A DNA stretch of 64,000 bases from JBFMFR01 sp040752025 (GCA_040752025.1 JBFMFR010000002.1:221098-285097); one strand, 5' to 3'. Counted from the stretch's first letter, positions 49,622 through 58,627 are shown. Numbers and translations: made by a program. The notes: generated by a model not told the origin, from the sequence alone.

Positions 49622-49650
49622 AGTGTAATGAGTTTTGCTCTAGCTGTCAA
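49622..49650 (-). promoter_or_regulatory. sigma-70 promoter of the FHA-TM gene
   Basis: On the minus strand, a perfect TTGACA (49650-49645) and TACACT (49627-49622) with a 17-base spacer, about 33 bases ahead of the start codon at 49589. Confidence 0.75.
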
Positions 49651-49698
49651 ACGCGAATTTCACAATTTGCTATCCAGAACGGCGATTCCGAAGTCGGC

Positions 49699-51417
49699 TC
49701 ATGGAGCCTCGTTGGAAACCAGCGGCAGTACATAAACATACCCTTGTTGCAAGAACAGATCCAACTGCCTGGTTTGGGCGTACTGCACGGTAATGCCCGT
49801 CTGCAGCGCGGGGATGTGCTGTGCTGCCGTGGCGTAGACTTGCAGCGTACCGGGCTGCAGCGTCATCGAATAACTGCCGTCTGCGCCGCTGACTGCCTGC
49901 CAGCTCTGGTGGTCTCCCAGCGTGGCTTGCACGACCGTCCCAGCCAGGGGCGCGTTCGTGCTGGCGTCGCGCACCACGCCGGAGAGGGTACCTTCCATCA
50001 AGCAGCCCATGTGGGCGAAGGTCGCCAGCGAGGCCTTGACGAACTCCGTAAAATAGTTCATGTCGATTGCCGAGAGCTTGTCATTTGGCGAGTGGTAATA
50101 TGGGTTGAAATCGCCATCATCTTCGATGGCGATGATGGCCGGGTAGCCCTCGCCCCAAAAGGAAGAGTGGTCGCTGTACGTTACGCCATCCTGGTAGATG
50201 TTCGGGGTAAGCCCCAGGCCATAAGCCGAGATCACATCCACGAAAGTATTAGCGATCGCCAGGTCGCCGCTGTTATTCAAACGGGTGTGCATTTCCATCA
50301 CTGGGGCCGGATGAGCAGTCGAGTTATAAGCAATCATATCCAGGTTCAGCACGCCTGCCACCTGTGCCCCCTGGGATTTTATGTATGCCGCGTAAGCCTC
50401 GCTGCCATATAAACCTTGTTCCTCTCCGGTGAAGAGCGCGTAGCGCAGTGTGCAGTCGAAATCGTACTGGCTGAGGATATCGGCGGCCATCATCACCCCC
50501 GCCGTACCGCTGGCGTTATCGTCCGCGCCCGGGGCAATTGTGGATGGCGTGCCATAGGATGTGGAATCGATGTGGGCCGTGATCAGCACGATGTTCTCGG
50601 GATGGTTTACCCCGGTCTGCTCGGCGATAACGTTGCGCAGCGGCGTGCCCCACATCGAATAGTTGTGGTAGCTCACCGGCAGCCCCAGGGCCTGGAAGTG
50701 CTCGTAGGCGTAAGTGGTCGCTTTGGCGACGTAAGTGCTGGCATAAGACCAGCGCGTCGTCAGGGTGAATAGGCTTCCCTCGATAGTCGTTGCCCACTCC
50801 CCGCTCAGATCGCCCACGTACTGGTAAAGCGTCGCCGTGTTCACCTGATCGATCATCGTGTCGATCAACGGGTACGGGCTGATCGCTGCCGGGGCCGCGA
50901 GTACCGCTTGTGGCTGTACCACCGGCGCACCTAGGGCGCGCAGGTGTAGCGGCAAGAGCCGCATTCTGGATGCAGCTAATCGCCCGGCCTGCTGTGGCGT
51001 TGCCCGGAGGATGGCTTGCCGCCCGCTCACATACAGGATATCGGCTTGTGCGGCAGTCTGGTCCAGTACTCCTGGGCGAGCATAGAGCAGGTAATATTCA
51101 GCCTGGTCACTGTTCGCATCCAGAACGTGCACCGCATATCCTTGCTTGATCAGTGTTTCCTGCTGCGCCGGGTCCGCCTCGGCCACCAGCAGCAAGCCGC
51201 CATCCTGGGTGTACAGGCGGGTGTAGTAATTCAGGCCCAGGCTGGCCAGGTCGCCAAGCGCGGCCTCATCCGGCAGCTCGATGCCCACCAGGGCCGTAGC
51301 CGGGTCGTCTGCCAGTGCTGGCACGCCGCCGCCCGTCGAGAACGCCCAGGCAAACAGGCAGCACATGGCTGCCAGCACGCGCCAGGTTAGTAAGTGTTTG
51401 TTATTGTTGATTTTCAT
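49699..51417 (-). CDS. secreted M28 peptidase with C-terminal carboxypeptidase-regulatory-like domain
   Basis: A 572-residue exported peptidase. Signal peptide near the N-terminus (LTWRVLAAMCCLFAWAF). The zinc site is complete: HIDSTSYG (His), ADDNASG (bridging Asp), TGEEQGLYG (Glu pair), NLDMIAYN (Asp) and YSDHSSFW (His). After the catalytic domain come a 90-residue carboxypeptidase-regulatory-like beta-sandwich (LSGVVRDASTNAPLAGTVV) and a final hydrophobic segment. It would act as an aminopeptidase outside the cell. ATG at 51417 has a GAGG site; its first 17 bases overlap the end of lipB. Confidence 0.9.
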   Translation of the reverse strand: MKINNNKHLLTWRVLAAMCCLFAWAFSTGGGVPALADDPATALVGIELPDEAALGDLASLGLNYYTRLYTQDGGLLLVAEADPAQQETLIKQGYAVHVLDANSDQAEYYLLYARPGVLDQTAAQADILYVSGRQAILRATPQQAGRLAASRMRLLPLHLRALGAPVVQPQAVLAAPAAISPYPLIDTMIDQVNTATLYQYVGDLSGEWATTIEGSLFTLTTRWSYASTYVAKATTYAYEHFQALGLPVSYHNYSMWGTPLRNVIAEQTGVNHPENIVLITAHIDSTSYGTPSTIAPGADDNASGTAGVMMAADILSQYDFDCTLRYALFTGEEQGLYGSEAYAAYIKSQGAQVAGVLNLDMIAYNSTAHPAPVMEMHTRLNNSGDLAIANTFVDVISAYGLGLTPNIYQDGVTYSDHSSFWGEGYPAIIAIEDDGDFNPYYHSPNDKLSAIDMNYFTEFVKASLATFAHMGCLMEGTLSGVVRDASTNAPLAGTVVQATLGDHQSWQAVSGADGSYSMTLQPGTLQVYATAAQHIPALQTGITVQYAQTRQLDLFLQQGYVYVLPLVSNEAP

Positions 51418-52207
51418 TTTTACCTCGGTTGAAGGTCTTTTCCACCATCTGGTAACTAAAAACTTCGCCAAAGGCCGCTACGATCGCATCTGCGACCTGC
51501 TCCTGGCTGGGGATCGCGGGCAGCAGGTCTGCCAGGCTGACATTCGGGTAATCTTGAAGCCCACAGCCGGTGATGCCCTCCCAGTAATCCATATCCGGGT
51601 CAACGTTGAGGGCGAAGCCGTGCCGCGAGACTCCCCTGGCGTCCACTTTCACGCCGATCGCCGCGAGCTTGGCCGGGCGCTGGCGCATTTCTGGCCGGCA
51701 GTTGCGGCAGCTCGAGAGCGCCTCTGGCTGCACCCACACGCCCGTCAATCCCTGCACCTGCCCGCTGGCTACGCCCAGGTGCATTAAGGCCAGGATCAAG
51801 GTCGATTCCAGCTTGCGCAGGTAACCAATGTAATCGGCCTGCGGCAGCCGGCTGTGGTCTTGGTTTGGATCGGGATCATATTGTATCGCCGCCAGAGGCA
51901 GCAAAGGATAGCCAACCAGTTGGCCCGGTCCGTGGTAAGTCACATCCCCCCCGCGGTCGACCCACAGCACCTCTACACCCCGGCAGGCGCGTTCCGCCGG
52001 GTCCCACAGCAAATTTTCGGGCTGGCCGCGCCGCCCAAAGGTATAAGTGTGTGGGTGCTCGAGCAAAAGCAGCGTTGCCGGGCGCTGGCCGAGGGCGATC
52101 TCCTGGGCGAGCGCCTCCTGCAGCTCCCAGGCTTGCTGGTAGGGCACCAGCCCCAGGCGGTGAACGACACATTCTGGAGAGTTCACGCCTGCAAGTATAT
52201 CATGCAA
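51401..52207 (-). CDS. lipB: lipoyl (octanoyl) transferase
   Basis: Moves octanoate from acyl carrier protein onto lipoate-dependent enzymes. The 268-residue protein has the family motifs: LEHPHTYTFGRRG, DRGGDVTYHGPGQLVGYP, LTGVWV and KLAAIGVKV, SRHGFALNV, and the catalytic cysteine in GITGCGL. Start given as the ATG at 52207; a GTG at 52186 (MNSPECVVHRLG) is closer to the family N-terminus. An extended -10 on the minus strand at 52194-52202 overlaps this start, which favours the GTG and a leaderless transcript. Divergent from the FHA-winged-helix gene. Confidence 0.93.
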   Translation of the reverse strand: MHDILAGVNSPECVVHRLGLVPYQQAWELQEALAQEIALGQRPATLLLLEHPHTYTFGRRGQPENLLWDPAERACRGVEVLWVDRGGDVTYHGPGQLVGYPLLPLAAIQYDPDPNQDHSRLPQADYIGYLRKLESTLILALMHLGVASGQVQGLTGVWVQPEALSSCRNCRPEMRQRPAKLAAIGVKVDARGVSRHGFALNVDPDMDYWEGITGCGLQDYPNVSLADLLPAIPSQEQVADAIVAAFGEVFSYQMVEKTFNRGKNENQQ

Positions 52208-52229
52208 GTTTCTCTACCCGTGCTATACT
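52194..52229. promoter_or_regulatory. two divergent extended -10 elements between lipB and the FHA-winged-helix gene
   Basis: On the minus strand TGATATACT (52202-52194) points to lipB; on the plus strand TGCTATACT (52221-52229) points to the regulator. Both fit TGnTATAAT with one mismatch. The two promoters are only 18 bases apart, so use of one may hinder the other. Confidence 0.5.
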
Positions 52230-52279
52230 ATCCCATAACCGGACCGCTGTCTGCAAACACAATCTTGCGAGTTTTAAGT

Positions 52280-52894
52280 ATGAATGATGCGCCAGTCCCT
52301 TTTATAACCGATGCCAACGGGCAAGAACACAGCCTGGAAGGGCCCAGCATTACCATCGGCCGCGCCATCGAAAACAGCATTGTCATCACCAGCAAACGCG
52401 TCTCGCGCGAGCATGCCTGCCTGCGCCGGGAAGGACGGCGCACGATCCTGGAAGACCTGGGCAGTACCAACGGTACCTATTTGAACGATGAGCGTCTGCT
52501 GGCCCCAGTCGAACTGCGCGACGGCGACCGCCTGATGATCGGTGAGATGCAGTTCATCTATCACGATCCAGATACTACCACGCGCGAAAATCCTTTCCCC
52601 GACCTGGAAGTCAACGTTGCTGCCGGCGTGGTGCGCCTCAACCGCCGGGTTGTCGACCTTTCGCCGAAGGAGTTTGGCCTGCTGGTTTACCTGTACGAGC
52701 AGCGCGGCAGCGTGTGCTCCAAAGATGACATTGGGCAGGCGGTTTGGTCCGAATACCAGGCCGGCATCTACGACTACCAGATCGAAAACCTGGTGCGCCG
52801 CCTGCGCACCAAGATCGAAAGTGACCCGGCCAACCCGCAGATGCTGGTCACTGTGCGTGGACTGGGCTATAAACTCCTGGTACAGGCAGCTTGA
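52280..52894 (+). CDS. FHA domain fused to winged-helix DNA-binding domain
   Basis: A 204-residue regulator. Residues 10-95 are an FHA domain with ITIGRAIENSIVITSKRVSR, SREHACLRR and DLGSTNGTYLND. Residues 108-203 are an OmpR/PhoB-type winged helix (VRLNRRVVDLSPKEFGLLVY, YDYQIENLVRRLRTKIESD, LVTVRGLGYKLLV). No receiver domain is present, so the FHA module takes its place: phosphothreonine binding rather than aspartate phosphorylation. The Ser/Thr kinase gene follows 160 bases downstream. ATG at 52280; an in-frame TTG at 52265 is possible. Confidence 0.88.
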   Translation: MNDAPVPFITDANGQEHSLEGPSITIGRAIENSIVITSKRVSREHACLRREGRRTILEDLGSTNGTYLNDERLLAPVELRDGDRLMIGEMQFIYHDPDTTTRENPFPDLEVNVAAGVVRLNRRVVDLSPKEFGLLVYLYEQRGSVCSKDDIGQAVWSEYQAGIYDYQIENLVRRLRTKIESDPANPQMLVTVRGLGYKLLVQAA

Positions 52895-53054
52895 GGGCAG
52901 AATATTCAGTCGCCCCAGAACCTCACATGTTTACAAACCTGTAGCAACCGAATAGCGCATTGTTAGCGAATGGATAGGTTGAAAATCCGCTCCTGTTCTA
53001 TAATCACATTCGAACGGCATACATTTGCACAACTGGCAAAGAAAGAACACTCCA

Positions 53055-54608
53055 ATGACACCTGCATCTCTCGAAGGACAAACGCTCGGCAAGTACCGCA
53101 TCCTGGAACCACTGGGGCGCGGCGGCATGGCCCAGGTCTACCGGGCCTATCACCCACAACTCGACCGCTACGTAGCTGTCAAAGTGCTGCGCTCCGACCT
53201 GGTGGAGAACGAAGAGTTCCTGGCGCGCTTCCGGCGCGAAGCGCAGTCGGTGGCCGCTCTGCGCCACCCGCACATCGTGCAGGTCTTCGACTTCGATGTG
53301 CAGGATGACCTGTATTACATGGTAATGGAACTGCTGGAGGGCAACACGCTCAAAGCCTACCTGAACGATTACCGTGGGCGCGGCGAGCGCCTGCCCTGGG
53401 CCGAGGCCGTGCGCATCCTGCTGGATGTGCTGGCCGGATTGGAGTACGCCCACAGCGAGGGCATCACCCACCGCGACATCAAGCCCGCCAACATCATGCT
53501 CACCCGCCGCGGCCAGGCCGTGGTCACCGATTTCGGCATCGCCCACATCGTGGGCGGCACGCAGTACACTGTCTCTGGTGCTTTGATCGGCACCCTGAAC
53601 TACATGGCGCCTGAGCAGGGCCTCAAGGGTCACGGCGACAGCCGCAGCGATATCTACTCGCTGGGCATCGTCTTCTACGAAATGCTCACCGGGCGCACCC
53701 CGTTCGATGCCGATACGCCCCTGGCGATCCTGATGAAGCACCTGAACGACCCGCTGCCCCTGCCCAACAAATTCGACCCGACCATCCCCGAGCCGCTCGA
53801 GCGCGTCTTGCTCAAAGCCCTGTCCAAACAGCCTGAGGACCGGTTCCAGAGCGCATCCGAGATGGCCCAGGCGCTGTCCGACGCCGCCCAACAGGCCGGG
53901 ATCGAACTGCCTGAGCGCGTCGACCTGCCGCAGCCGGTCTCCACGACCGACAACGCTTCGGACTCGGTCAAAGTTTACTCCGGTTCGGCCCGCCAGCAGA
54001 TCGTCGACCAGCAGTTCGCCGGGGAAGAAACCGATGCCACCCTGGGCGAGCGCCTGGCCGCCCAACAATCTGCGCCGCCATCGGCGCCGCCTCATACCCT
54101 GGTGAACCGGCTGCTGGGCTTTGCTGGCAGCGACCAGCAGAAGATCAGCGTGCTGCAGGCCGTTGGCCTTGGCGTAGGTTTGTTGGTTGGCGCGAATCTG
54201 TTGCTGGTGATGTTCGCCGGGCCAACCGGCCAGATCGGCGTATTCGATTACGCCTGGCCGATCGAGATCTTCCTATCGGGGCTGTTCCTGTGCTTGCTGA
54301 TGGCCGCCCTGGAGAGGATTTGGTTGTTGATCCCGGCCGGGATCATCCTGGGCAACGGGATTATTATGACTTATTACTCCCTGACCGGTTGGTGGAGCCA
54401 CTGGGAGTACCTGTGGCCGCTGGAACCGATCCTGGTTGGCGTGTTGGTGTATTACACTCTGGCCACTGTCAGGGGGCGCCGTGCAAGTCCGGAAACAATC
54501 CGCCGCCTGGGCTACCGGCTGGCACGCGCCGCCGCCGTAACTGCCTTGTTTGTGTTGATGATGTCATTCATGGTTCTCTGGCTGCATAGGTTACTTTTTG
54601 GAGGCTAA
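53055..54608 (+). CDS. transmembrane Ser/Thr protein kinase
   Basis: A 517-residue PknB-type kinase. Glycine loop LGRGGMAQVY, Lys43 in VAVKVLR, catalytic loop HRDIKPANIM (Asp141) and DFG (Asp159) are all intact, as is GTLNYMAPEQ. After a linker of about 80 residues the C-terminal part has five hydrophobic segments (VGLGVGLLVGANLLLVMFAG and others, residues about 370-517) and no PASTA repeats, so it is a polytopic kinase. The cytosolic kinase probably phosphorylates the FHA regulator encoded upstream. ATG at 53055 with weak RBS; a TATAAT lies at 52999-53004. It ends one base before the next gene. Confidence 0.93.
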   Translation: MTPASLEGQTLGKYRILEPLGRGGMAQVYRAYHPQLDRYVAVKVLRSDLVENEEFLARFRREAQSVAALRHPHIVQVFDFDVQDDLYYMVMELLEGNTLKAYLNDYRGRGERLPWAEAVRILLDVLAGLEYAHSEGITHRDIKPANIMLTRRGQAVVTDFGIAHIVGGTQYTVSGALIGTLNYMAPEQGLKGHGDSRSDIYSLGIVFYEMLTGRTPFDADTPLAILMKHLNDPLPLPNKFDPTIPEPLERVLLKALSKQPEDRFQSASEMAQALSDAAQQAGIELPERVDLPQPVSTTDNASDSVKVYSGSARQQIVDQQFAGEETDATLGERLAAQQSAPPSAPPHTLVNRLLGFAGSDQQKISVLQAVGLGVGLLVGANLLLVMFAGPTGQIGVFDYAWPIEIFLSGLFLCLLMAALERIWLLIPAGIILGNGIIMTYYSLTGWWSHWEYLWPLEPILVGVLVYYTLATVRGRRASPETIRRLGYRLARAAAVTALFVLMMSFMVLWLHRLLFGG

Positions 54609-54609
54609 A

Positions 54610-55320
54610 ATGGAAAAACGATTATCACTTCTCTTGGGGATTGGTTTGGTGCTGTGTGGGGGCCTGGCCCTGGCAGCTAACCTGTTCGGACCGTTGATCG
54701 GCTGGGGATTGGGATGGGCTTTCAGCCTGTCCTGGCCGATGGTCGTGATCGGCGTGGGCCTGGCCTTTGTCATCCCACCGCTGCTCTGGCACGAGCGGCG
54801 TGGCCTGGGCGGCCTGTTTATCCCCGGCATGCCCATCCTGACCACTGGCGGCCTCCTGCTGGTTGCTAATACCTTCAACTGGTGGGATATCTGGGGGCTT
54901 TTCTGGCCCCTGGAAGTGCTGGCCCTGGCGACTGGCTTCATGCTGGCGGCTTTCTGGCTGCGGGTGGTCTGGCTGGCGATCCCCGCCTCGATCATCGGCC
55001 TGACCGCCGTGGTGCTGCAGTTCTGCGCCCTGACCGGCTGGTGGGAGGCCTGGGCCGCCCTGTGGACCGTGGAGCCCCTGGCACTAGGCCTGGCGCTGCT
55101 GGGCATCGGCATCCTGCGCCGCTCAGGCGGCCTGTCCCTGGCCGGCGCCATGCTCTCGGGTTTTGCGGGCTTTGCTTTCGCAGGCATGTTGGTGATCCTG
55201 TTCGGAAGCTGGCGGCTCTTCAGCATGGTCGGGCCCAGCGTGCTCATCCTGGCTGGAGTGGTCTTGCTGGCCTGGAGTCTGCTGCGCCGTCCCCCGGCGC
55301 GTGACCTGGCGACGCAATAA
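54610..55320 (+). CDS. polytopic membrane protein cotranscribed with the kinase
   Basis: A 236-residue protein with about eight hydrophobic helices, very rich in Gly, Leu and Trp (WALGLGWAF-like stretches, WWDIWGLFWPLEVLALATGF, TGWWEAWAALWTVEPLALGL). Repeated WxxxWPLE elements are similar to those at the C-terminus of the kinase just upstream (EYLWPLEPILVG), which suggests that the two share a duplicated membrane unit. The ATG at 54610 has a GGAGG site that overlaps the kinase stop codon. Function unknown. Confidence 0.7.
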   Translation: MEKRLSLLLGIGLVLCGGLALAANLFGPLIGWGLGWAFSLSWPMVVIGVGLAFVIPPLLWHERRGLGGLFIPGMPILTTGGLLLVANTFNWWDIWGLFWPLEVLALATGFMLAAFWLRVVWLAIPASIIGLTAVVLQFCALTGWWEAWAALWTVEPLALGLALLGIGILRRSGGLSLAGAMLSGFAGFAFAGMLVILFGSWRLFSMVGPSVLILAGVVLLAWSLLRRPPARDLATQ

Positions 55321-55346
55321 GCTGTGAATCATCCAACCCTCCGTCA

Positions 55347-55376
55347 GGCTCCTGGAGATCGAGATCTCCAGGAGCC
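55347..55376 (+). terminator. intrinsic terminator after the kinase operon
   Basis: GGCTCCTGGAGATC (55347-55360) is exactly complementary to GATCTCCAGGAGCC (55363-55376). The stem is followed by TTCGGTTTC, a weak T-run. The dyad lies 26 bases after the stop codon at 55320. Confidence 0.75.
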
Positions 55377-55460
55377 TTCGGTTTCAATACGAACCCTATT
55401 CTCAAATATTCATCTTATGTGTTGTTTACATTCTTCCAACATACGCAGCATATACTTGGA

Positions 55461-55481
55461 TACGGGCCCTTAGGGCCTGTA
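55461..55481. promoter_or_regulatory. dyad ahead of the PPOX gene
   Basis: TACgGGCCCttaGGGCCtGTA, a 21-base imperfect inverted repeat, lies 66 bases ahead of the start at 55548. It may be an operator or the stem of a small hairpin; no promoter elements were identified with certainty. Confidence 0.35.
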
Positions 55482-55547
55482 ATCACATTGATTGGCGCGC
55501 TCGTATGCCAGGAGCGTGAGCTTTGTATGAACACATGAGGCAATTAC

Positions 55548-55934
55548 ATGACCAATCCTGATCTCGCCCAATTCGATAAGCAGTCCTTTCTGAGTCTGGA
55601 GACTTACCGCAAAAATGGCCAGGGTGTGCCCACCCCGGTTTGGTTTGCTGCTGGAGAAGGTGTTTTCTACATCACCACGGTAAAAAGTTCCGGCAAAGTC
55701 AAGCGCATTCGCAACAACGCCCAGGTGAGCGTTGCGCCTTGCAATGCCAGCGGCGGCTTGAAAGGCGAGTGGGTGGCGGCTAGGGCGCGCCTGGTGCATG
55801 ACCCTCAAGAGGCCAAAACGGCCAAAAATCTGCTCAACCGCAAGTACGGTTTGCAGAAGCGCATATTCGACTTGATGTCAGTTTTCAATAAGACCGAACA
55901 CGTATTCCTGGCGGTTGAGCTTGAGGACAGGTGA
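55548..55934 (+). CDS. PPOX-class flavin/F420-dependent protein (Rv2061c-like)
   Basis: A 128-residue split-barrel protein of the pyridoxamine-phosphate-oxidase superfamily. The pattern FLSLETYRKNGQGVPTPVWF, YITTVKSSGKVKRIRNN and VSVAPCNASGGLKGEWV matches the F420-binding Rv2061c type. Members reduce or oxidise small substrates with F420H2 or flavin; the substrate is unknown. Length is normal. It is a single gene between the kinase operon terminator and clpB. Confidence 0.8.
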   Translation: MTNPDLAQFDKQSFLSLETYRKNGQGVPTPVWFAAGEGVFYITTVKSSGKVKRIRNNAQVSVAPCNASGGLKGEWVAARARLVHDPQEAKTAKNLLNRKYGLQKRIFDLMSVFNKTEHVFLAVELEDR

Positions 55935-56019
55935 TTGGGCGACCGTGTGATCAGGAAGCCCGGATTTTATAAACAAAGAAGAGATTTGTCGGTATTTATG
56001 GTTGTGGAGGAAGACCAAG

Positions 56020-58614
56020 ATGAATCTGGATAAATATACACAAAAGTCGCAGGAGGCGCTCCTGGATGCCCAGCGTCTGGCGCAAGAAATGAATCACCAG
56101 GAGATTGAGCCGGCCCACCTGTTGCTGGCCTTGCTGCGCCAGGAGCAGGGCGTCGTGCCCGCCCTGGTGACTCAGGTAGCAGGCAGTGCGCTGGCCCTGC
56201 GCGATGAGGTGCAATCCGACCTGGAGAAGCGCCCCAAGATCCACGGCGGCAACGTACAGGTTGGCCTGTCGCGCCCGGCCTCCGAAACCCTGGCGGCAGC
56301 CGAGCGCTATGCCAAGGGTATGCAGGATGAGTACGTTTCCACCGAACATATCTTGCTGGCGTTGACCGAGAGTTCTGAAGGCAAGCGCCTCAGCCAGTAT
56401 GGGTTGAACAAAGATACCATCCTCAAAGCGCTGGTCAACGTGCGCGGCTCGCAGCGCGTCAGCTCGCAGAACCCCGAAAGCACCTACCAGGCGTTGGAGA
56501 AATACGGCCGCGACCTGACCGCTTTAGCGCGCCAGGGCAAACTCGACCCGGTTATCGGTCGCGACGAAGAGATCCGCCGCGTGATTCAAATCCTATCGCG
56601 GCGTACTAAGAACAACCCGGCCCTGACCGGCGAGCCCGGCGTGGGCAAGACCGCCATCATCGAGGGCCTGGCTCAGCGCATGGTCAACGGCGATGTGCCC
56701 GAAGGCCTGAAGCACAAGCGCCTGGTGCAGTTGGACATGGGTGCCCTGGTGGCTGGGGCTAAGTATCGCGGCGAATTCGAAGAACGCCTGAAAGCCGTGC
56801 TCAAAGAGATCAGCTATGCGGCTGGTGAAGTGGTCTTGTTCGTGGATGAGATGCACACCGTAGTCGGCGCTGGCGCCGCCCAAGGGGCGATGGACGCCGG
56901 TAGCATGCTCAAGCCCATGCTGGCGCGCGGCGAGCTGCACATGATTGGCGCCACCACCCTGGATGAGTACAGCAAGCACATCGAAAAAGACCCGGCTCTG
57001 GAGCGCCGCTTCCAGCCGGTGTACGTTGACGAACCCACGGTCGAGGAGACTATCAGCATCCTGCGCGGCCTGAAGGAGCGCTACGAAGTCCATCACGGCG
57101 TGCGCATCACTGACCCGGCGGTCATCGCCGCCGCCACGCTCTCCAAGCGCTACATCACCGACCGTCACCTGCCGGACAAGGCCATCGACCTGATCGACGA
57201 GGCCGCTGCCCGCCTGCGCACCGAGATCGATTCCAAGCCCCAGGCTCTGGATGAAGTCGATCGCCAGGTTTTGCAGCTCGAGATCGAGCGCCAGGCCTTG
57301 CAGAAGGAAAAAGATAAGGCTTCCAAAGAGCGCCTGGCGCGCCTGGAGAGGGAACTGGCCGATCTTAACGAGCAGTCCAGCCAGTTGCGCGCCCGCTGGC
57401 AGACCGAGAAAGATGCCATCGATAACTTGCAGGCCATCAAGGAGCAGATCGAACAGGCCCGCACCGAAATAGAACGCGCCGAGCGCCAGAACCAGCTCGA
57501 AACCGTGGCGCGCCTGCGCTACGGCACCCTGCGCGACCTGGAGCAGCGCCTAGCCCAAGGCGAACAGCGCCTGAAGGAACTGCAAGGTGCAGGCGCACTG
57601 CTCAAGGAAGAAGTCAACGCCGAAGAAATCGCCCAGATCGTGGCGCGCTGGACCGGCATCCCGGTCTCGCGTCTGATGGAAGGCGAAATGGACAAACTGG
57701 TGCACATGGAAGAGCACCTGCACCAGCGCGTGGTCGGGCAGGATGATGCCCTGCGCGCCGTTGCCAACGCGGTGCGCCGCTCACGTGCTGGCCTGCAAGA
57801 CCCCAATCGCCCCATCGGCTCGTTCATTTTACTCGGGCCGACCGGGGTAGGCAAGACCGAACTGGCGCGTGCCCTGGCTGAGTTCCTTTTCGATGATGAG
57901 CGCGCCATGCTGCGCATCGATATGAGCGAATACCAGGAAAAGCACACGGTCTCGCGCCTGGTTGGCGCTCCGCCCGGTTACGTGGGTTATGAAGAAGGCG
58001 GCCAGCTCACCGAGGCCGTGCGCCGCCGCCCTTACAGTGTGGTGCTCTTCGATGAGATCGAAAAAGCCCACAGCGAGGTCTTCAACGTGCTGTTGCAACT
58101 GCTCGATGACGGCCGCCTGACCGATGGGCACGGCCGCACTGTGGACTTCCGCAACACGGTCGTGATCATGACCTCCAACCTGGGCAACGAGCTGTGGATG
58201 GGCGGCCGGGAAGGCGTCACGCGTGATACCGTGAACCGCATCTTGCAGGCGCACTTCCGCCCCGAGTTCCTGAACCGCATCGACGAGATTGTTGTCTTCC
58301 ACGCCCTCAGCCGGGAGCACCTGGCCGAGATCGTTGACATCCAGTTGCGCCACGTTGCCAGCCGCCTGGCTGAACGCGGCTACACCCTGGAGGTCAGCCA
58401 GGCCGCCCGCGAGTATCTGGCGGAGGCCGGCTACGATCCCGATTTTGGTGCTCGCCCGCTCAAGCGCGCCATCCAGCGCGAATTGCAAGACCCGCTGGCC
58501 CTGCGCATCCTCTCCGGCGAATTCCACGAGGGCCAGGTGCTGCGCGTCGAGCGTGGCCCGGATGGCCTGGAATTTACCCCGCTGGAACAGGTGGAAGGCG
58601 TGGCAGGAGTGTAG
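56020..58614 (+). CDS. clpB: ATP-dependent disaggregase ClpB
   Basis: A hexameric AAA+ chaperone that works with DnaK to rescue aggregated proteins. The 864 residues are close to full length and hold the Clp_N repeats (MNLDKYTQKSQEALLDAQRL), first AAA domain with Walker A GEPGVGKT and LFVDEMHTVVGAG, the coiled-coil middle domain (about residues 400-530), the second AAA domain with GPTGVGKTELA, and the D2-small end. The ATG at 56020 has a GGAGG site. The last codon and stop (GTG TAG) lie inside the left inverted repeat of the insertion sequence, so its native C-terminus may have been changed by a few residues. Confidence 0.97.
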   Translation: MNLDKYTQKSQEALLDAQRLAQEMNHQEIEPAHLLLALLRQEQGVVPALVTQVAGSALALRDEVQSDLEKRPKIHGGNVQVGLSRPASETLAAAERYAKGMQDEYVSTEHILLALTESSEGKRLSQYGLNKDTILKALVNVRGSQRVSSQNPESTYQALEKYGRDLTALARQGKLDPVIGRDEEIRRVIQILSRRTKNNPALTGEPGVGKTAIIEGLAQRMVNGDVPEGLKHKRLVQLDMGALVAGAKYRGEFEERLKAVLKEISYAAGEVVLFVDEMHTVVGAGAAQGAMDAGSMLKPMLARGELHMIGATTLDEYSKHIEKDPALERRFQPVYVDEPTVEETISILRGLKERYEVHHGVRITDPAVIAAATLSKRYITDRHLPDKAIDLIDEAAARLRTEIDSKPQALDEVDRQVLQLEIERQALQKEKDKASKERLARLERELADLNEQSSQLRARWQTEKDAIDNLQAIKEQIEQARTEIERAERQNQLETVARLRYGTLRDLEQRLAQGEQRLKELQGAGALLKEEVNAEEIAQIVARWTGIPVSRLMEGEMDKLVHMEEHLHQRVVGQDDALRAVANAVRRSRAGLQDPNRPIGSFILLGPTGVGKTELARALAEFLFDDERAMLRIDMSEYQEKHTVSRLVGAPPGYVGYEEGGQLTEAVRRRPYSVVLFDEIEKAHSEVFNVLLQLLDDGRLTDGHGRTVDFRNTVVIMTSNLGNELWMGGREGVTRDTVNRILQAHFRPEFLNRIDEIVVFHALSREHLAEIVDIQLRHVASRLAERGYTLEVSQAAREYLAEAGYDPDFGARPLKRAIQRELQDPLALRILSGEFHEGQVLRVERGPDGLEFTPLEQVEGVAGV

Positions 58615-58627
58615 CGCAAAAGTGTCG
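58607..58627 (+). repeat. left terminal inverted repeat of the IS
   Basis: Contains GTGTAGCGCAAAAGTGTCG from 58609; two more bases on the outside (GA at 58607-58608) also match the right end, giving 21 bases. The repeat overlaps the clpB stop codon at 58612-58614. Confidence 0.9.

Noticed and set aside
52979..53004. TTGAAA and TATAAT ahead of the kinase gene as a promoter pair
   Set aside because: The spacer is only 14 bases, too short for sigma-70. The TATAAT may be used alone, but the pair is not reported as a promoter.
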